Source: Paramacrobiotus metropolitanus (Eukaryota > Tardigrada > Eutardigrada > Parachela > Macrobiotidae). From it: a stretch of 64,000 bases of DNA. Position numbers and translations under genes: made by a program. This document shows, piece after piece, positions 12,430 through 25,683 of the stretch. The stretch lies in contig NW_026570238.1 in NCBI RefSeq assembly GCF_019649055.1, forward strand, positions 1,116,001 through 1,180,000, in the 5' to 3' direction. The notes under the pieces were generated by a model, which worked only from the letters and a program-made list of their open reading frames with translations, did no database searches and had not been told where the DNA came from. How positions within the stretch are numbered: position 1 is the first letter of the stretch; every line of letters starts with the position of its first letter.

Positions 12430-12566
12430 ACTGCAGCAACATACTGGAGAGTCTCGCTCTCACGAATTTCAGCGACAACGATTGTCGCTGGAAATCCAAA
12501 GAGGGAATGCGACATCTGTACTCGGGACCGTGGGTGAAGCGGATAAATTGAATGAGATTTACCTGT
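12430..12566 (-). repeat. dispersed repeat, copy A
   Basis: On the minus strand this segment aligns, at roughly 75-80% identity by eye, with 49891-50150 on plus. Shared landmarks in order are AATCTC, TTTATCCG/TTTATTCG, a TCCCGAGTAC core, GTCGC(T/A)G(A/C)AATTCGTG, and CCAGTATGTTGCTGC versus CCAGTATATGCTGC. It has no ORF of known family. It is probably a member of a short interspersed family. Confidence 0.6.
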
Positions 12567-14373
12567 TACAACTCTTTTCTTTATTACTTTATTATGTTCC
12601 GATATCTTGCGCCTTGTGTTCGATTTGACCAATAAAGATCACTTGTAAATGACAAATGAAGTGCAAGTTATTCCCGCTACTTATTGTGGTTTATGGAAAC
12701 ACTACTAGTTAAGAAATACAGCGGTGCATTGCAGTTGCTTTTTTGGAATTTGGAGCTTCGAAAATAAATGTGTTTCGCACGCACTAATGTAGTATAAATA
12801 GTACGGACATTAATATTGCAAATCGGCATTCAGCATCGAAGAGCTGTTAATTTTGATGTAAGTACCGTACATCGCATACGCACGTTTTAGCTAGTAATAA
12901 ATAGTTGATTTCCTGTGCGCATTTTTAAGAGTACCGCTGACCTTTGCAGTGCACCAGCTGCAGGCATGTAAAATGGCAATGCACGGCAGACTTGATTTCA
13001 TGCCTTCGAACCCCATCAGCGTTTTGATAAATTGCGTTTTCTCCGTAATAAGCCTTGGTAACGTTGTGATTAACACATGAAACGGGCTTTTATTGAATCA
13101 AGCACTCAGCTGGCCTGGTTTAGCGTTATATGTTCTTTTAATCACCCATTCACGTGAGCATACCAATCAGACAAACAGGTTAGATGCTGGGAAGGTGACC
13201 TACACGATGAGGATCGATGGGGCATCGATGACGAATACCGTCAATTTTTAAATATCGCCTATAACGATTTTATATGGATGTGGAGCTGAATAGAGCCTTT
13301 ATTACTGCCAGGTATTTTACCTGTTGGAAACAGACCGGCAAATATTTACCTATCTGGTTTTTTCTGTATGATACTCGTACACTTATTATATACACACAAT
13401 ATCGCAACTGCATTTGATATTACGACGGTATGTGATCTGCATTAAAAATCAAATTCGGAAAGTTAAAATTAAATAAACTGAGGCCAAGAGTGCCGCAGTT
13501 TACCGCGTATCATTGCTGAGAATCATTCATATATGATCAAGTTTATGACTGTCTGTTTTTCGTAAGCTACTACTTTTCGTGTTATCACTCCGAATGCACA
13601 GGAAGAGCCAAACGATTCTGTGTGATGGCATCTTCCTAAGTAAATACGACAGCGGAATTAACACGTTATTTCGTAAGTTTTTTAGATATGACGAAGTGTA
13701 CAATGCATGATTAAAACTGGCGGAGCACAGGCAACACACGCAAAGAGACAAAACAGGTATGTTCACAGAACATACTTTACATTTACCAAATGTCTTTGAT
13801 AAACGGAAAAAAAAGGCTAGAGAGAGTAAAATACAATATTGAACTACAATCAATTTAAAAGTGAAACACTCCAAAAATACCAAACAGCCTCTTGAGTACC
13901 CAACCGAAAAAGTAGCACCAAAAAAATACGGGCAAATTTTGCCTATACCAAGTAATCAGCAGACATTCATCTGCCAAGTCGGCGGTGTAAAAAATGCAGC
14001 AGATGTCGGATCGAAGGATGCTCTCAGTGTATGTGTGGTTAATTATAAGGCGATATACAACCCCGTTGTGAACTTTGCTCAGGACCAGCCTGAATTCTAC
14101 GAACGGGTTGCTTCCCTTAATAAGTTCCCAGCACTGTTCACGAGAGCCCTCTCCATATTACCTCCAAACACCAACTGCACCAAACCGTCCAAAATAAATT
14201 GCACGGCACGAGAAACGAGGAAAATGGACGGAAAAATACTTGTGGGCGGCTATTTGATGTGGATGATGAGGTGTAGTGGACGCAAGCGATGTGATCGGCG
14301 ATATATATACTACGGGCTGAAGACACACACACACATAATATGCTGACGCATTTCCGGTGATGATTGCAGTTTC

Positions 14374-17300
14374 TCAGTGGGCATACGCTGGGCAGAACTG
14401 GTACACCAGCCGTTGGGAGCGCTCGGTCTTCTTCATGATGCCTTTCTTGTAGTACTGGCGAATAGACCGGCTCAGTTTGTCGTAGTTCATTGCCGGGCGA
14501 TTCTTGCGTTTGCCCCAACAACGGGCCACTCGAACCGAATCTTCAATTTTGAAGATGCCTGTAAAAGTGAAAAAAGTCAGGATCGTACTTAAAATTTTAC
14601 CTGTGCTAACTAATTCTGATGTACAGCAATGGGATATGCATGGGCTGATAAGGCAAAGATTTGTGCTATTAGTTGGTGACCTTACCTTTCGAACGGTCAA
14701 CCCAGCGAATTGCCGATGAGTAAATATGGGGTTTTCCCAACAATTCTTTCAAAAACTGCCACAAATGTGTGTGCGAGCCACCCGAAGTGCTGTCCATGTT
14801 GTGATCCATATCGCCGTCCATGCTGCTTCGATCATCTGTAGGGCGAATAGTAAAGCATGGAATATCTGTTTACTGATTGTGCCATCTGATATCTGCGTAC
14901 CTTCACTGATGGTTTCATTTTCGAAGCCGCTGTCATTCCCACAAGATTCGCCGCATGATCCTGGACTCCCGGCCGAGATGGACATGGCAGAGGTCATAGT
15001 GCAGTTGGAGTAGGGTCCGTCGAAGCTTGTGACACATCCATAAGTACTGTACTGATCAATACTGACTGCGTTATTTGTGTAATCCACTGGAGAAGCCGAC
15101 ATCGGCTGTCCGCGTTGCGGTTGGCAGCCGTAGCCACCGATGTCGGTTTCCGTCTTGATACTGTTGCCACCGGCAGCTAAAAAGTACCCAGTATTGGTTA
15201 GTAAGCGCCAAACGCGTTGTAATTAACCGTTTTATGCCTACCGGTGCGCCAAATATCGAGAATCGACCACAGGAATTCTCCGCAGACCGGAGCTAGTCTT
15301 TTGAAGTCGGATTCCTGCAGCATGACGAGATGGAAACCGTCGAAGTCGAATTGGCGCAAATCAATGCAGTGGGACAGATTGTAATGCTGGCAAGTCCAGA
15401 TTAACCACGCTCGTGTTTGTTCTTTTGTCCAAAAGAATGGCTCTGCACATAAATAAAGCACTCGTTAATACATTTTATCAACACCACAAGAACGTCTGCT
15501 TGCGTGTTTCAGAGCGAATAATTATAGAATTTAATATGCAAAAGAGCGTATCTTATCGCCAACTTTTCAAATTTTAACGGTGACCTTTGAGCAGCTAACC
15601 GTAGAAATACGTAATACTGATAGAGCAAATAAGTACTTAATGGAAAATAACGATAGCCTTGAAATTATGAACATTACTTTGGCTTTCGGATTTATTATTG
15701 ACGGAGAATAATTGTTGTATGGAAAGGTGAACTATTGTAAGCTGGCTCGATGAACAATATACTGCCGCGGCAATATTCTACGGCACTACGGTGAATTTGT
15801 AAAATTATAGCCGTACTAGTCGCTGTTTTGGCAGCGGACGTTTTTTAAACCGGTTATGCTGACTCACATTCTGCCACCATTTGTGCAGAGAACATTTCTG
15901 TGATTACGGAGTATGTATTATGCTGATAAAAATGCTGATTTTCGGGGAATGCATTGGGTATTTTTAATAACAGTTGGTGTTTGTTACACCACCGGTAAAT
16001 TTTCCTCCAGGCATACTGACTAACAAGTAAGAGCCCTTTAGAAATAATTCGCAGAACATAGCTATTTGTTCAGTCACAGTACTTCACAAATAAACTAGGT
16101 TAAGAGCAGTGTACGTGATTAACTATATAGTATTTCTCCAAGTAATTTCAGTTTTAGCATTATAAGCATATGCTTTGCACTAGTTTTCGAATCTGAATTG
16201 TCAAAATTAAAAGTCCATGATGAATAGTTTAGAGTGCGATACGATGCAGAATGACTGAAAAGAATAGAGCGTTCAGCGTAATGATTGTTCATCCTGGTTC
16301 TTGACCTTTACATTGGCGAAAATGTAGAGGAAGGCAAGAAAGACTTAATGAGACAGGATACTGGAAAAGACGATTTTCTTAGAATTCTAAAACTGCCTTT
16401 AATCGGGGGTCACTTAGTCGCCCTGTTCTGCATAGAAATGAGTAACCTCGGCTAACCGGCATATTTAGGCATGGTTTGAGTTCGTTAAAAAAATTGAGAC
16501 ACTGTTCAAAAGCAGCTATAGAGATTTAGTTCATCAGAATATATCGGTACATAATTCTGCATAGATGTCGTATGCGCCGATCTATTTATTACTGGTTCAA
16601 TTTACGTCACAATTTGTACAGTCAGCAGCTCAAAAGGTATGGTCAAGTATTTAAATGTCTATGGCTGCTACGATGTGGGATTGTGATCGACTGCGCAAAT
16701 GTTGACCCAGCAGTTTTCAGCCTGAACGATCAGAAACGATCAGCATAACTACACTAGCCGAAAACCTCTAAAAGGAGCTTAAAAGACGAAGAAGGTAAAA
16801 GAGCTGATCGCGCGACACGATTCAGTGCCTCTATGCTAGAGTTTACAAGTGTGCCGAAAGGCCATGTCACGCATTTCCAGGTAACATCATCGCATACGTA
16901 GGGTACCAGATGAAGAACTAATTGTAAACCAGCAAGCCGGCAAAATAAATGAAGGTGTACCATGACGAAGACCATGATCATCATATTGCATATTATGATT
17001 GTTATTTCGCCAGTCCGTACAAGTACGGCAGCCTTTAAGAAGAGGAGTGAACTCCATTGATTCGAAAATGTTACTACAATATTCAGTTTTTTTGCTAATA
17101 AGACGTAATGGTTTGCTATCTAAATCATTTCAGTTCGCTCTTCCAACCTATCATCGCGTACTGTATCGGCTTGTATAAACAATGTGGATGAAACAAATTA
17201 CATTATATTATTTTAATTTAAAGTGAATCTCCATAGTATAGTGTCGAAACGAACAATTGATTATTATGTATGCGAGGATAATTATGAAAACATATTACAT

Positions 17301-17892
17301 ATCATTCAGCAGTTTGCATTACACCTGTACAATTTAGAGAAAATTTCCAATTAGTATTACCTGCCGGGATCTGCAGAATTTTGCAGGCGCTCTGCATATC
17401 GGCAATAGCCTGACGGATGGCCAGTTGCTGTACTTGCTCGATCTTGTCCCGTGCCAGTGAAAAGCCCATATCCTGTTGGGTTTCCTGTGGCACTGGATGC
17501 GCTGGTTGTTGCGGCATGGTGTAGACGGGCGCAGCGGTGCTACGACGCGGCACTGAATTGGTGCTGCACGACACGGAGCCGGTATTGGCGTTCAAGCATT
17601 CGAGCAAGGTCTTCGGTTCGGGTTTAATGGAAATGTAGTCGAAATTCTGGGAATCGTAGACGTTGCGCTGCTGCTGATTGTATCCCAAATGGTTTACGCG
17701 TTGCTGCTGATAGCCACCGCAGAACGGCACCTGACCGTCATCCAACAGTCCAGCGTCGAAGTCGTCGTAACAGTTGGACGCGGAATTAACGAAGACGTGA
17801 CCGTAGTCGTAATTCCCGTTGAATGTCGGCGGTGATGGCTGCTGTGCAAACTCGCATCCGCTGAAGACACCAGTCGGGACGATTTGCGCGCG
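14374..17892 (-). CDS. ETS transcription factor with Pointed domain, SPDEF / Ets98B type (5' coding exon not found)
   Basis: Visible coding exons: 17892-17361, 15442-15242, 15176-14901, 14835-14686, 14558-14374, 447 residues plus stop. SPDEF/Ets98B factors bind GGAA-type sites in the nucleus. The exon at 17361-17892 ends in the family signature before the Pointed domain (EQVQQ...DMQSACKILQIPA). The next exon is the SAM/Pointed domain (FFWTKEQTRAWLIW to LWSILDIWRTG). The last two carry the ETS domain from HLWQFLKELLGKP to RLVYQF, with recognition-helix residues RPAMNYDKLSRSIRQYYKKG. The protein stops a few residues after the ETS domain, as in SPDEF. The first visible exon has no in-frame ATG before residue ~136 and is preceded by an in-frame TAG at its acceptor, so at least one upstream coding exon (phase 0) lies further right. 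One ETS position is unusual: VARCWG rather than VARLWG. Confidence 0.9.
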
Positions 17893-20800
17893 CTATAATG
17901 TACCAGAACTGCAGTTAAACATCTGTTGACATTATCGAATAATTTCATAGACGGTAACTATGTAGGCCAACATTAAATGCCAGCAGTGGCGCACTATTTA
18001 AGACATACCGAATTTTTTTCGTCGATGAGCTGTTGTGTTTAGATGTGTCATAACGACTTGTAACCAGCAAAAAAATGAAACAAAGCGTGTTTACGAAATT
18101 TATGTAAACACACGATGCGATAAACATCGATGTCACTATAACATTAACAATTAAATATCGCGCGTAACTTTTCAAAAGATGCATGATCGTAACGCAGTAA
18201 TGCGCATGCGTAGCAAAATTTTCAAAGCATAATTGCAGAATTTGTGAGAGTACAAAACATGTTCTCTAACAAAACCATTTTATTTTATATTTGACGTAGT
18301 GTTACGCTTCCATTATCAAACGCACATATAATTTCAGACTACTGCATAATGATAATTTCAAGTCCCTGCAGACTATCGTTAACAGATCTACGGTACATAT
18401 CTATATTTCTACCGTAGTACAAACTACAAACTGCCCAGATACGTGTAGCCCTGTTCAAACACAAAATCTTGAATCAAGCTCACAATCAGCAACTATTTTA
18501 TGCGTGCTATATTAACTGATGAAAAGTAAGGGTCAAAGTTTAAAGAACGAAAGTTAGCTTGTTAAAAGGATTGTTAATTGTCACGGCACGGTACTGTAGT
18601 GACTAATGTGACAATGTCAGTATACCATCAAGCCAAAGAGTTGTTACATAAATGACTGCGAAAAAATTTTACCAGCATTAATCATCCGTAAAGTGTTACG
18701 CTATTCAAATATATTCAAGCAATGCTGTTATTACTGCTTTTACATTTACTTGTATTTGAATTTAAACAAAATATACCCAAATTTTTGTTGAATTACAGTA
18801 TACAGGTTCAGCCTGGTTATAAGCAGTGAAGCACAATCATATTTTCAATAAATATACTTGTGTTTATAAGCTTTAGTTCAAAACAGAGCAGCTTAATTTT
18901 GGCTGTCGTATTCGAAAAGAAATATTAACAATAAAAGCTAAATTTACACTGAATAAGAAAAACAGCTGCTTGTTAATTATGTTAAATATATACATGACCG
19001 ATTGATCATGATCGAATTCGCTGTAGTTTTGGCCAGAGCTCGGTTCCACATACACAGCGGAGATTATTGATCCCGAAAACAGCCCCACAAAAACCCATCT
19101 ATTCTGTACCTTTGGCCAGCATATATGGCCGTGTGCAGTTATTACAGCCCATTTGAAGGTTACGGGAGAATCAGATCAATGTGCCATTATTCTCTGGTTA
19201 GGCGCAACAGACCATACCTATATGCATTTGCCGACTTATCGATTGGTAATGTGCAAATACACCGTGAAATCGAGTCACGAACTAAAAAGATCGTCTGCAG
19301 AATAATTATTTGTTAACTCTGGGAATGCTATAATCAGCTGACAGACTTTTTTGGGTATTCGCAGAATATTTCTAAAAAAAGTTTTAAACAAGAAAAAGTG
19401 AATCATGAACACCGGTAGATATTTTCCAAACAAAAGAAAATGCTACATCGTATGCGGTAACCGATCTCAAAATAAAAACATGATAAAAGTATAACACAGA
19501 GGCTGTGACAGAGCCATTGCAGCATTACGAACATATAATAATACCCCGAGCGCAAATGTTTACAAAAAATCTATAGAAAACACAATGTATTATGTACGTA
19601 CTAGGACCGCGAATCTTCATGATTAAATTCTTACCTCGTCATCGAAACCTTGTCCATATGTAATCATTTTCCTTTTCCTGATTTAATGCGATTGACATAT
19701 AACGAAAGTCGAAACTCGGGTTCGTAAGAAGTTTTTCGGGACGAATTGTAGGCGAAAAGGTACAAAGGTCACGGTACGGTACGGTTAGTTAGGAGGCTAG
19801 CAGAACCAGCTGCGTTAAAGCGCCTCAAGAATTGGAACGTGAAGAAAATCAAATTCTGTTTGTTACGTCGATTATTCCGATACTGAATGTTCTTGCTGGT
19901 GTGGCACGAGTATTATATGTAGACGCGCGTGCCCTATAGCTGGGTTTCCCTACAGAAATGCTTGTTGAAATCGTTACCGGCTGATGGATGGTTTTACCAA
20001 TCAGCGAAGAGCCGCGTACTGTGACTGTTCTACGTTCTACCTGTACGTTGGGCATACAAATAAAGAACATGGGTGTGACAGAACCGAGCTTATGACTATT
20101 TACGTCACACACAAGGTAGCCAGAAAATTCTTCAAATAATAATAACAGTAAGCTAATCGTAAGTATTGCACAGATATGGCTGTCCTACAGTTTAACCTGC
20201 ACCAGATGCTGAACGAATTGAAATTAACCGGCCAATTCATATACAAATTTTCTGTTTTACGGTCTTCAGTGTCGGAGTATAGAATATTATGGCAATGTGA
20301 GCCTAATTACGCATTAATGGTTCACATATTGTGATGTTTACAAAATTAATAACAATCCCCTCATATGGGCATTGTTTTCCAATTATTTGAATAAATCTTA
20401 TTTTAATGATGTTAGTATTGCTTATGAATTTTAAATAAAAAGGATAGAAAAGCGGAAACATAAAAGCATACACCCGATGAACCTTATTTATGCATACCTA
20501 TAAATCGTTCGCGTTTTCACACAACGGCGCTTGCTGCCATTTATGTTCTATTTTCAGGTATGTACGTACGATGTTTGCAGCCAGGCAAATGGATCATTAT
20601 TGTGGAATTATAAATTTATCCATAATAATGGCAATATGATGGCTCTGTTGGGCACGCCGACTTGCCGAATCGCTACATTAAGATAATCAATGGATTTGTG
20701 TCCGATAAAATTGTTATCTTATCATTAATATTTTGACTGAAAGCGAGAGTTTAGTCAGAGAAGTTTTCCAAGCAACCTGTTGCCACAAAACTTTATGAAT

Positions 20801-21663
20801 GGTAGTGTGCGTAAACTACGAGGAAATTGGGGGGAAGGTAATTTTGAGGTTATCAGTATGTCTGAAGCGCCGCAAGTTTTAAATCAAACTTGTAAAGCAG
20901 CCGTAAGGATCTGATGCAACAATGCAAAATTAATAAATTCTGTTGTTGCGATTAATGTTATGCGAGCTACTTATCGTTACTGACAGTTACTGTAGTATCA
21001 GAGCATGGATGCCGGTAAACTGCACTGACAGGAATTACAGATTTAATTTTAATTGCGGGATTATCATGTTGTAAACAATAATTCATGAAGTATCCATGCT
21101 TGCATACGTGGTAGAAATACATTTTAAAATTTTGTATCTACTTGTCTCGAGTTTTAGGCAGCGTTCTCGTGAATATAAGTACTGTACAGTAATAGGATCG
21201 CAAGCGAAGAAACGAAGCGGTATACGTCGCCCGTATAAATAATGCTGTTTGAGTTAAGTTTCTATTAAAAATTTTAAGTACAGTATTCCTTCACTTCATG
21301 GATCTAGTTGCTGATCACAAACATACATTCTTTTAGAAAGTTTAGTAACAATTATTATGAACATCGAATATAAAACGTCGATATAAAACGTAGCAATTTT
21401 TAACTTGTAGGTACGCTCTGTTTCCGCTTCCGTTAAACGTGTGGCGGCTACGTTTACTGTTTGGCTTGGTTAAAACGTTTGCTATTTGGCTTGGCTTTTA
21501 TACAGCCTTTACTACTAATTTAATATTTACTTTAGTGTTATAGCAGATAGCTCTTGCGTTGCTCGACAAACTGAAATGTTGAGGTTTATTTTTCGCCTAG
21601 GATTTTCTGTGGAAACGTTTTCATACTTCTTCCTTTGTTTGGGGTATGAATTTATGAAAAACA
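17893..21663. other. gene-poor region upstream of the ETS gene
   Basis: About 3.8 kb, AT-rich. It should contain the missing 5' exon or exons and promoter of the ETS gene and the promoter of the METTL25-family gene. Open frames at 18873-19088 (minus) and 19849-20112 (minus) are somewhat GC-richer than their surroundings and might be exons, but neither matches a family I know nor gives a clear ATG-plus-donor solution. Confidence 0.4.
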
Positions 21664-24573
21664 ATGGAGAACCTGGTGAAAGCAGTTGGCGTAACAGGTA
21701 TCAAGAAGGACAGTAACAGTTATTTTTCGAAGGCAATTGACTATATTGCGACCTGGAAGTGGCTCCATAATTTCAAATTGACGCGGTTTTATGTCGACGG
21801 GATCTACAAGCAGCTGCCCGAAACGGTAAGGTGTTTAAACACAAGGCCGAAGAACTGAACGAACTGCTGCAGCTAGCCACTGGAAGCTGCGCTATCGCGT
21901 TGAGATCAGCTGTGAATTGGTTTCTTGTCGCTTCCAGTGGTACCAGTCTTTGAATGCCTTGACGGATGAGCATTTGCTTTTGCTCCTACAATGCATCGAG
22001 AAACGTTCACGCCTTCGCACGGTAAGGGTTCTTCGAAATATTTCGTTTATTGACTGGCTGATTGTTTTTTTTCCTTAGACGTTCTCAATGCTGCCCGAAT
22101 CCTTGCTTGATTTTTTGGAGGATACGAACAGGCTGACAATGGCGCGAAACTTGAGCGATGCTGTGGCCGAACTGCCTTCAGACTTGCAAACGTGTTTGGG
22201 TTTTTCGTATGAAGAACGTGGAGAGTCGTTTATGCTACAGGAATGTCAGATTCCTAGAAATTTAACGTATGGAATGAGTCCTAAAAAGTACCACGAAGTA
22301 TCACGGATGGCTGTAATCGTCAGTCAAATTTGCCGTCAACAGGACATACAATACGTCGTGGATTTGGGCGCCGGTATGGTAAGAAATTTATTTTGTAGGA
22401 TACAATTTCGTGCATCCACGAAAACGGCAACGCATCTTTAAAGTAATGAATCCGACGACTTTTTCGAATGACTTAATTTTATCTTTTGGAAGCGCTTTTT
22501 GGAAATTTATTTCGGCCATAGCTAATTTAGCATGCGTACTGACTGTTCTCGTTTTGCACTTTGTCCAGAAACAGTAGCTTGTGCAGCTGCAGTGACTCGC
22601 CACTGGAAAACAGAGATAATCATAGTTAACGAAATTAGAGAGGAAGTGAAATGATACGATCATGCTTTACGCGAAATGACTGATTGTGCTGTTCGACCCT
22701 CGCAAGCGCGCAAAAGGAAGTCAATGGGTGGGTTATTGGGATTTACTCAGAAGTGATGATTACGATAGAGTGGAATGTGGATAAAATCTGCTATCTTTGC
22801 CATCCGTTTTTGTTGTGACGTGATTTTATCAGACTGCGGTTAAAATTTTGTGGTTTTTGCGGTTACTTAATAGCAGGTTGCCTTGTGTGTATTTGTTTTC
22901 ATGCGACGACATAAATGAGCGTACCTAATTTAATTTACGAATTTCGTGGCTTTGCCTCCCGATTTTAGTAGAACTACATATACAAGTACATACAAGGAAG
23001 CAGCAAAAATTTGTTCTAATCTGTACAGTACAAATTTAATGTATAGTTACGTATAGACTGTAACTACCTTTCCGAAAATCATGATAGTGAGATCTGAAAT
23101 TAAAAATTATGCAGTTTTGGAAAATATACTGGTAAACGTCGGTCGTTGGCAGTTTGTTTTGCTGGGTCGTAGTTTGCGAACACATAGTATTTTAGAATTA
23201 AATCTAAATGATGGGTGATTTAATTACCGCGGGACGTATTTATTCTGAAATGCTTGATTTGGTTTTTATATTTATGCCGGTGCTAATGAAAATGTCGCTG
23301 TTATTAAATCTTTCGATTTGCATTTCGCTGATTGTTTTGATTTGTTCTGCCATATGTAGGGTTACTTGGATTGCGTGATGTGCGATGTGTACGGGCTTAA
23401 TGTGATAGCAGTGGAGTGTGACTATATTCGTACGGAATCCGCCACGAAACGGGCCATCAAACATACACGCAAGCGACCCATGCGAGGACGCCTTTTTCAT
23501 CACACTTTAAAAATAGAATCCAACGAGCAGTGCGCCGCGGATCTCCAGGCAATTTTAGAGCAATCTGGCGCCGACAGGTTCTGTTTGGTGGGGCTCCATT
23601 GTTGCGGTGATTTCACCCCTGTATTCCTGGACCTCTTTGCGAAATTGCCACTGGCTCGTGCCATGGTTTGCGTGGGATGCTGCTATCACCTGATGCAATA
23701 TGATCAAAGCGGTTCGCATGTGCAGCGCTGTCCGCTGAGTTCCAGCGCGCGAACCATCTGGAACGATGTTTTGAAATCGAACAGTATGTTGGTGAGTGTG
23801 GCTTCCTTAAGACTAGCCACACAGGAAACTCGAGTGCGTTGGTTAAATGAACTGGATGCTCATGCGCACTGCCATTCTTTCCGGGCACTTTTAGAAGCTG
23901 CTGCAGAGAAAGGTGAATGCTGTAATGCGAAGCACCGAAATTACTCCAGTTTGTTATTTTTGTCTGGTTCGCTTTAATATCTTATCCTTTGAACTTGAGA
24001 TTAATGTAATTACAGTAACGTGCAATTTGTGCGTTTCAGGTGGTTTTCTCATCCGTAAAAAACGGCGTCACGCTTCTACAGATGAATATGGTATTGATTT
24101 TGACGCTTTTGTACGAAGTGTCTTCAAAAATTACCAGATCGAAGGTAAGAAATGTCTCTCTGTAATCCGAATTTCGTATAATGTCGTTTTGATGTGCCAC
24201 GTGCAGATACGCTAAACTTGGTTTTAGGCTGTACTGATGAAAGTGGTTTTGTTGGGCTTTTGAGTGAATGCTACACGACCTTCCACGAACCGTACTATCG
24301 CACTTTACGGATTTTTAGGGTGAGCTGGCGATGGTGTGATTAGGACATTTGCCTTCCAGAATCTAGTCTTGACTTACGTATTTTCATCTGTTCAGATCGT
24401 AGCTTTTCCCGTAGGTGCTCCAGGGCTTGATTCAGGGAGTTTTGGAAACCTTCATCACCATTGACCGCCTCTTATACATTAGAGAAGACTGCGATATTGA
24501 CACATGCTGCGTGATACCAGTTTTTGATGAAGCACAATCTCCACGAAATCTCTCATTGGTTTCCGTGAAATGA
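21664..24573 (+). CDS. METTL25-family methyltransferase-like protein
   Basis: Seven exons: 21664-21825, 21938-22021, 22079-22378, 23360-23912, 24040-24144, 24228-24319, 24415-24573, giving 484 residues. Family hallmarks are MSPKKYHEV followed by the SAM-binding motif DLGAGMGYL (residues ~177-185, split across the exon 3/4 junction), a conserved VGLHCCGDF block, VGCCYHLM, and the C-terminal LRIFRVLQGLI...TIDRLLYI segment. METTL25/METTL25B (RRNAD1) proteins are predicted class I SAM-dependent methyltransferases; I cannot tell METTL25 from 25B. The ATG at 21664 is the first in frame and gives MENLVKAVGV. Intron 3 is nearly 1 kb; the others are small. Exon 7 uses the acceptor CCCGTAG just downstream of another AG (TTCAG at 24395). 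The downstream choice restores the conserved reading frame. Confidence 0.88.
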
Positions 24574-25683
24574 TGCCATGTACGGAAAAACTGGGGTTTT
24601 TTTATCTTTTCCTGAATGACTGTGTCTGCATAAAGTTTTTTTAATTTTAATGTGGAAGGTTTCGTTGATCGCTCTGTTGGTCAATAAAAGTGGTAGAATC
24701 AGTCCTGCTGTGCGTAGATGTTTTAAAATGTGGCGCCGGCGTTTTTTGATACCTGCCTATAAAGCAGCTTGCTCACGGTTTCTGGTTGTAAATGTAATTA
24801 TGTACCATGTTCGCAATAGGTGGAAATATTCCAGATAAAAATGTCGTTCGAAGGCAAATCTAACTTATAAGAGTATAATGTTTCACAGTAAGTCAGTAAA
24901 ATGCTGTTTAACTCCTGTCCAGTTGCTACTTTCGCTACGAGTACTTTAATCGGAAATCACCATCAAAATACGTAATACAAAGTGCAACTGGGGGCACACT
25001 ACTTACTTCAAAACTAAAATTTAAACCTGTAAAAATTTTAAACCTGTAATTATGTTACTAATACTTTCGCTACAAAATATCATTGTAATTTGTTGTTCTT
25101 AATTCTGAAAACAGTTGGCTTCTTTAGGCTTTCGTTTTCATTGAAATGGAGCAGTTTTTCCTGCTCTTCGGCTGTGCTGCGACTTCCCAGATTCCATTGC
25201 CAGATTTTATTATTAAGGAACTCTAAAAATAGTTATCCCGTGCCGGCAGACACTTCCGGTGGTAGCAGAATTTGGCGCCTTGCGCAAGATAAAGTGGGTG
25301 TGGTCAGGTTTTGTAATTGGCTGTTCTTGGCATGAGTTCGCTGTTTTCTGTGTTTCGTAACTGGCGCGTGCCCGGGATTGTTTGCGATCTGGCATGGATG
25401 TTGCAATTTCGCGGACCTTCTACACAGACTGCAGATAAATTCTGTTCCTGTTTCCCACGTTCCTTTTTCAGACATAATTGATAATTCCTCAGACATGAAT
25501 GCAAGGATACGGAAATCCTTAACACAGCATCTGGCTCGGGCGTTTTAACTAGTGACGGGTAAACCGTGAGATATCGGTGAAGACGGAAACAGCGCTTGAC
25601 TTGATTATTTTTGGATCGCCCGATCGTCTACACGGATACCGTGCTTTTGTGGGATTCCGAGATTGGGATACGATTTTGACATA
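24574..25683. other. spacer between METTL25-family gene and SLC22 gene
   Basis: About 1.1 kb with the 3' UTR of the first gene and the promoter/5' UTR of the second. Several 60-90 codon frames occur on both strands around 25090-25525, but they overlap each other and match nothing known. Confidence 0.5.

Larger units (their letters stand above)
10792..14373. other. gene-poor region between RPL24 and the ETS gene
   Basis: About 3.6 kb, AT-rich, with short open frames of no recognised family. It must include the RPL24 3' UTR and, at the right end, the 3' UTR of the minus-strand ETS gene. Features seen are an AT-rich tandem block at 12309-12426 and one copy of a dispersed repeat at 12430-12566. 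A 160-codon plus-strand frame at 13861-14346 is discussed under findings. Confidence 0.5.

Noticed and set aside
22388-22663. minus-strand frame inside the METTL25-family gene
   Set aside because: Lies in intron 3, with no splice context or family match.
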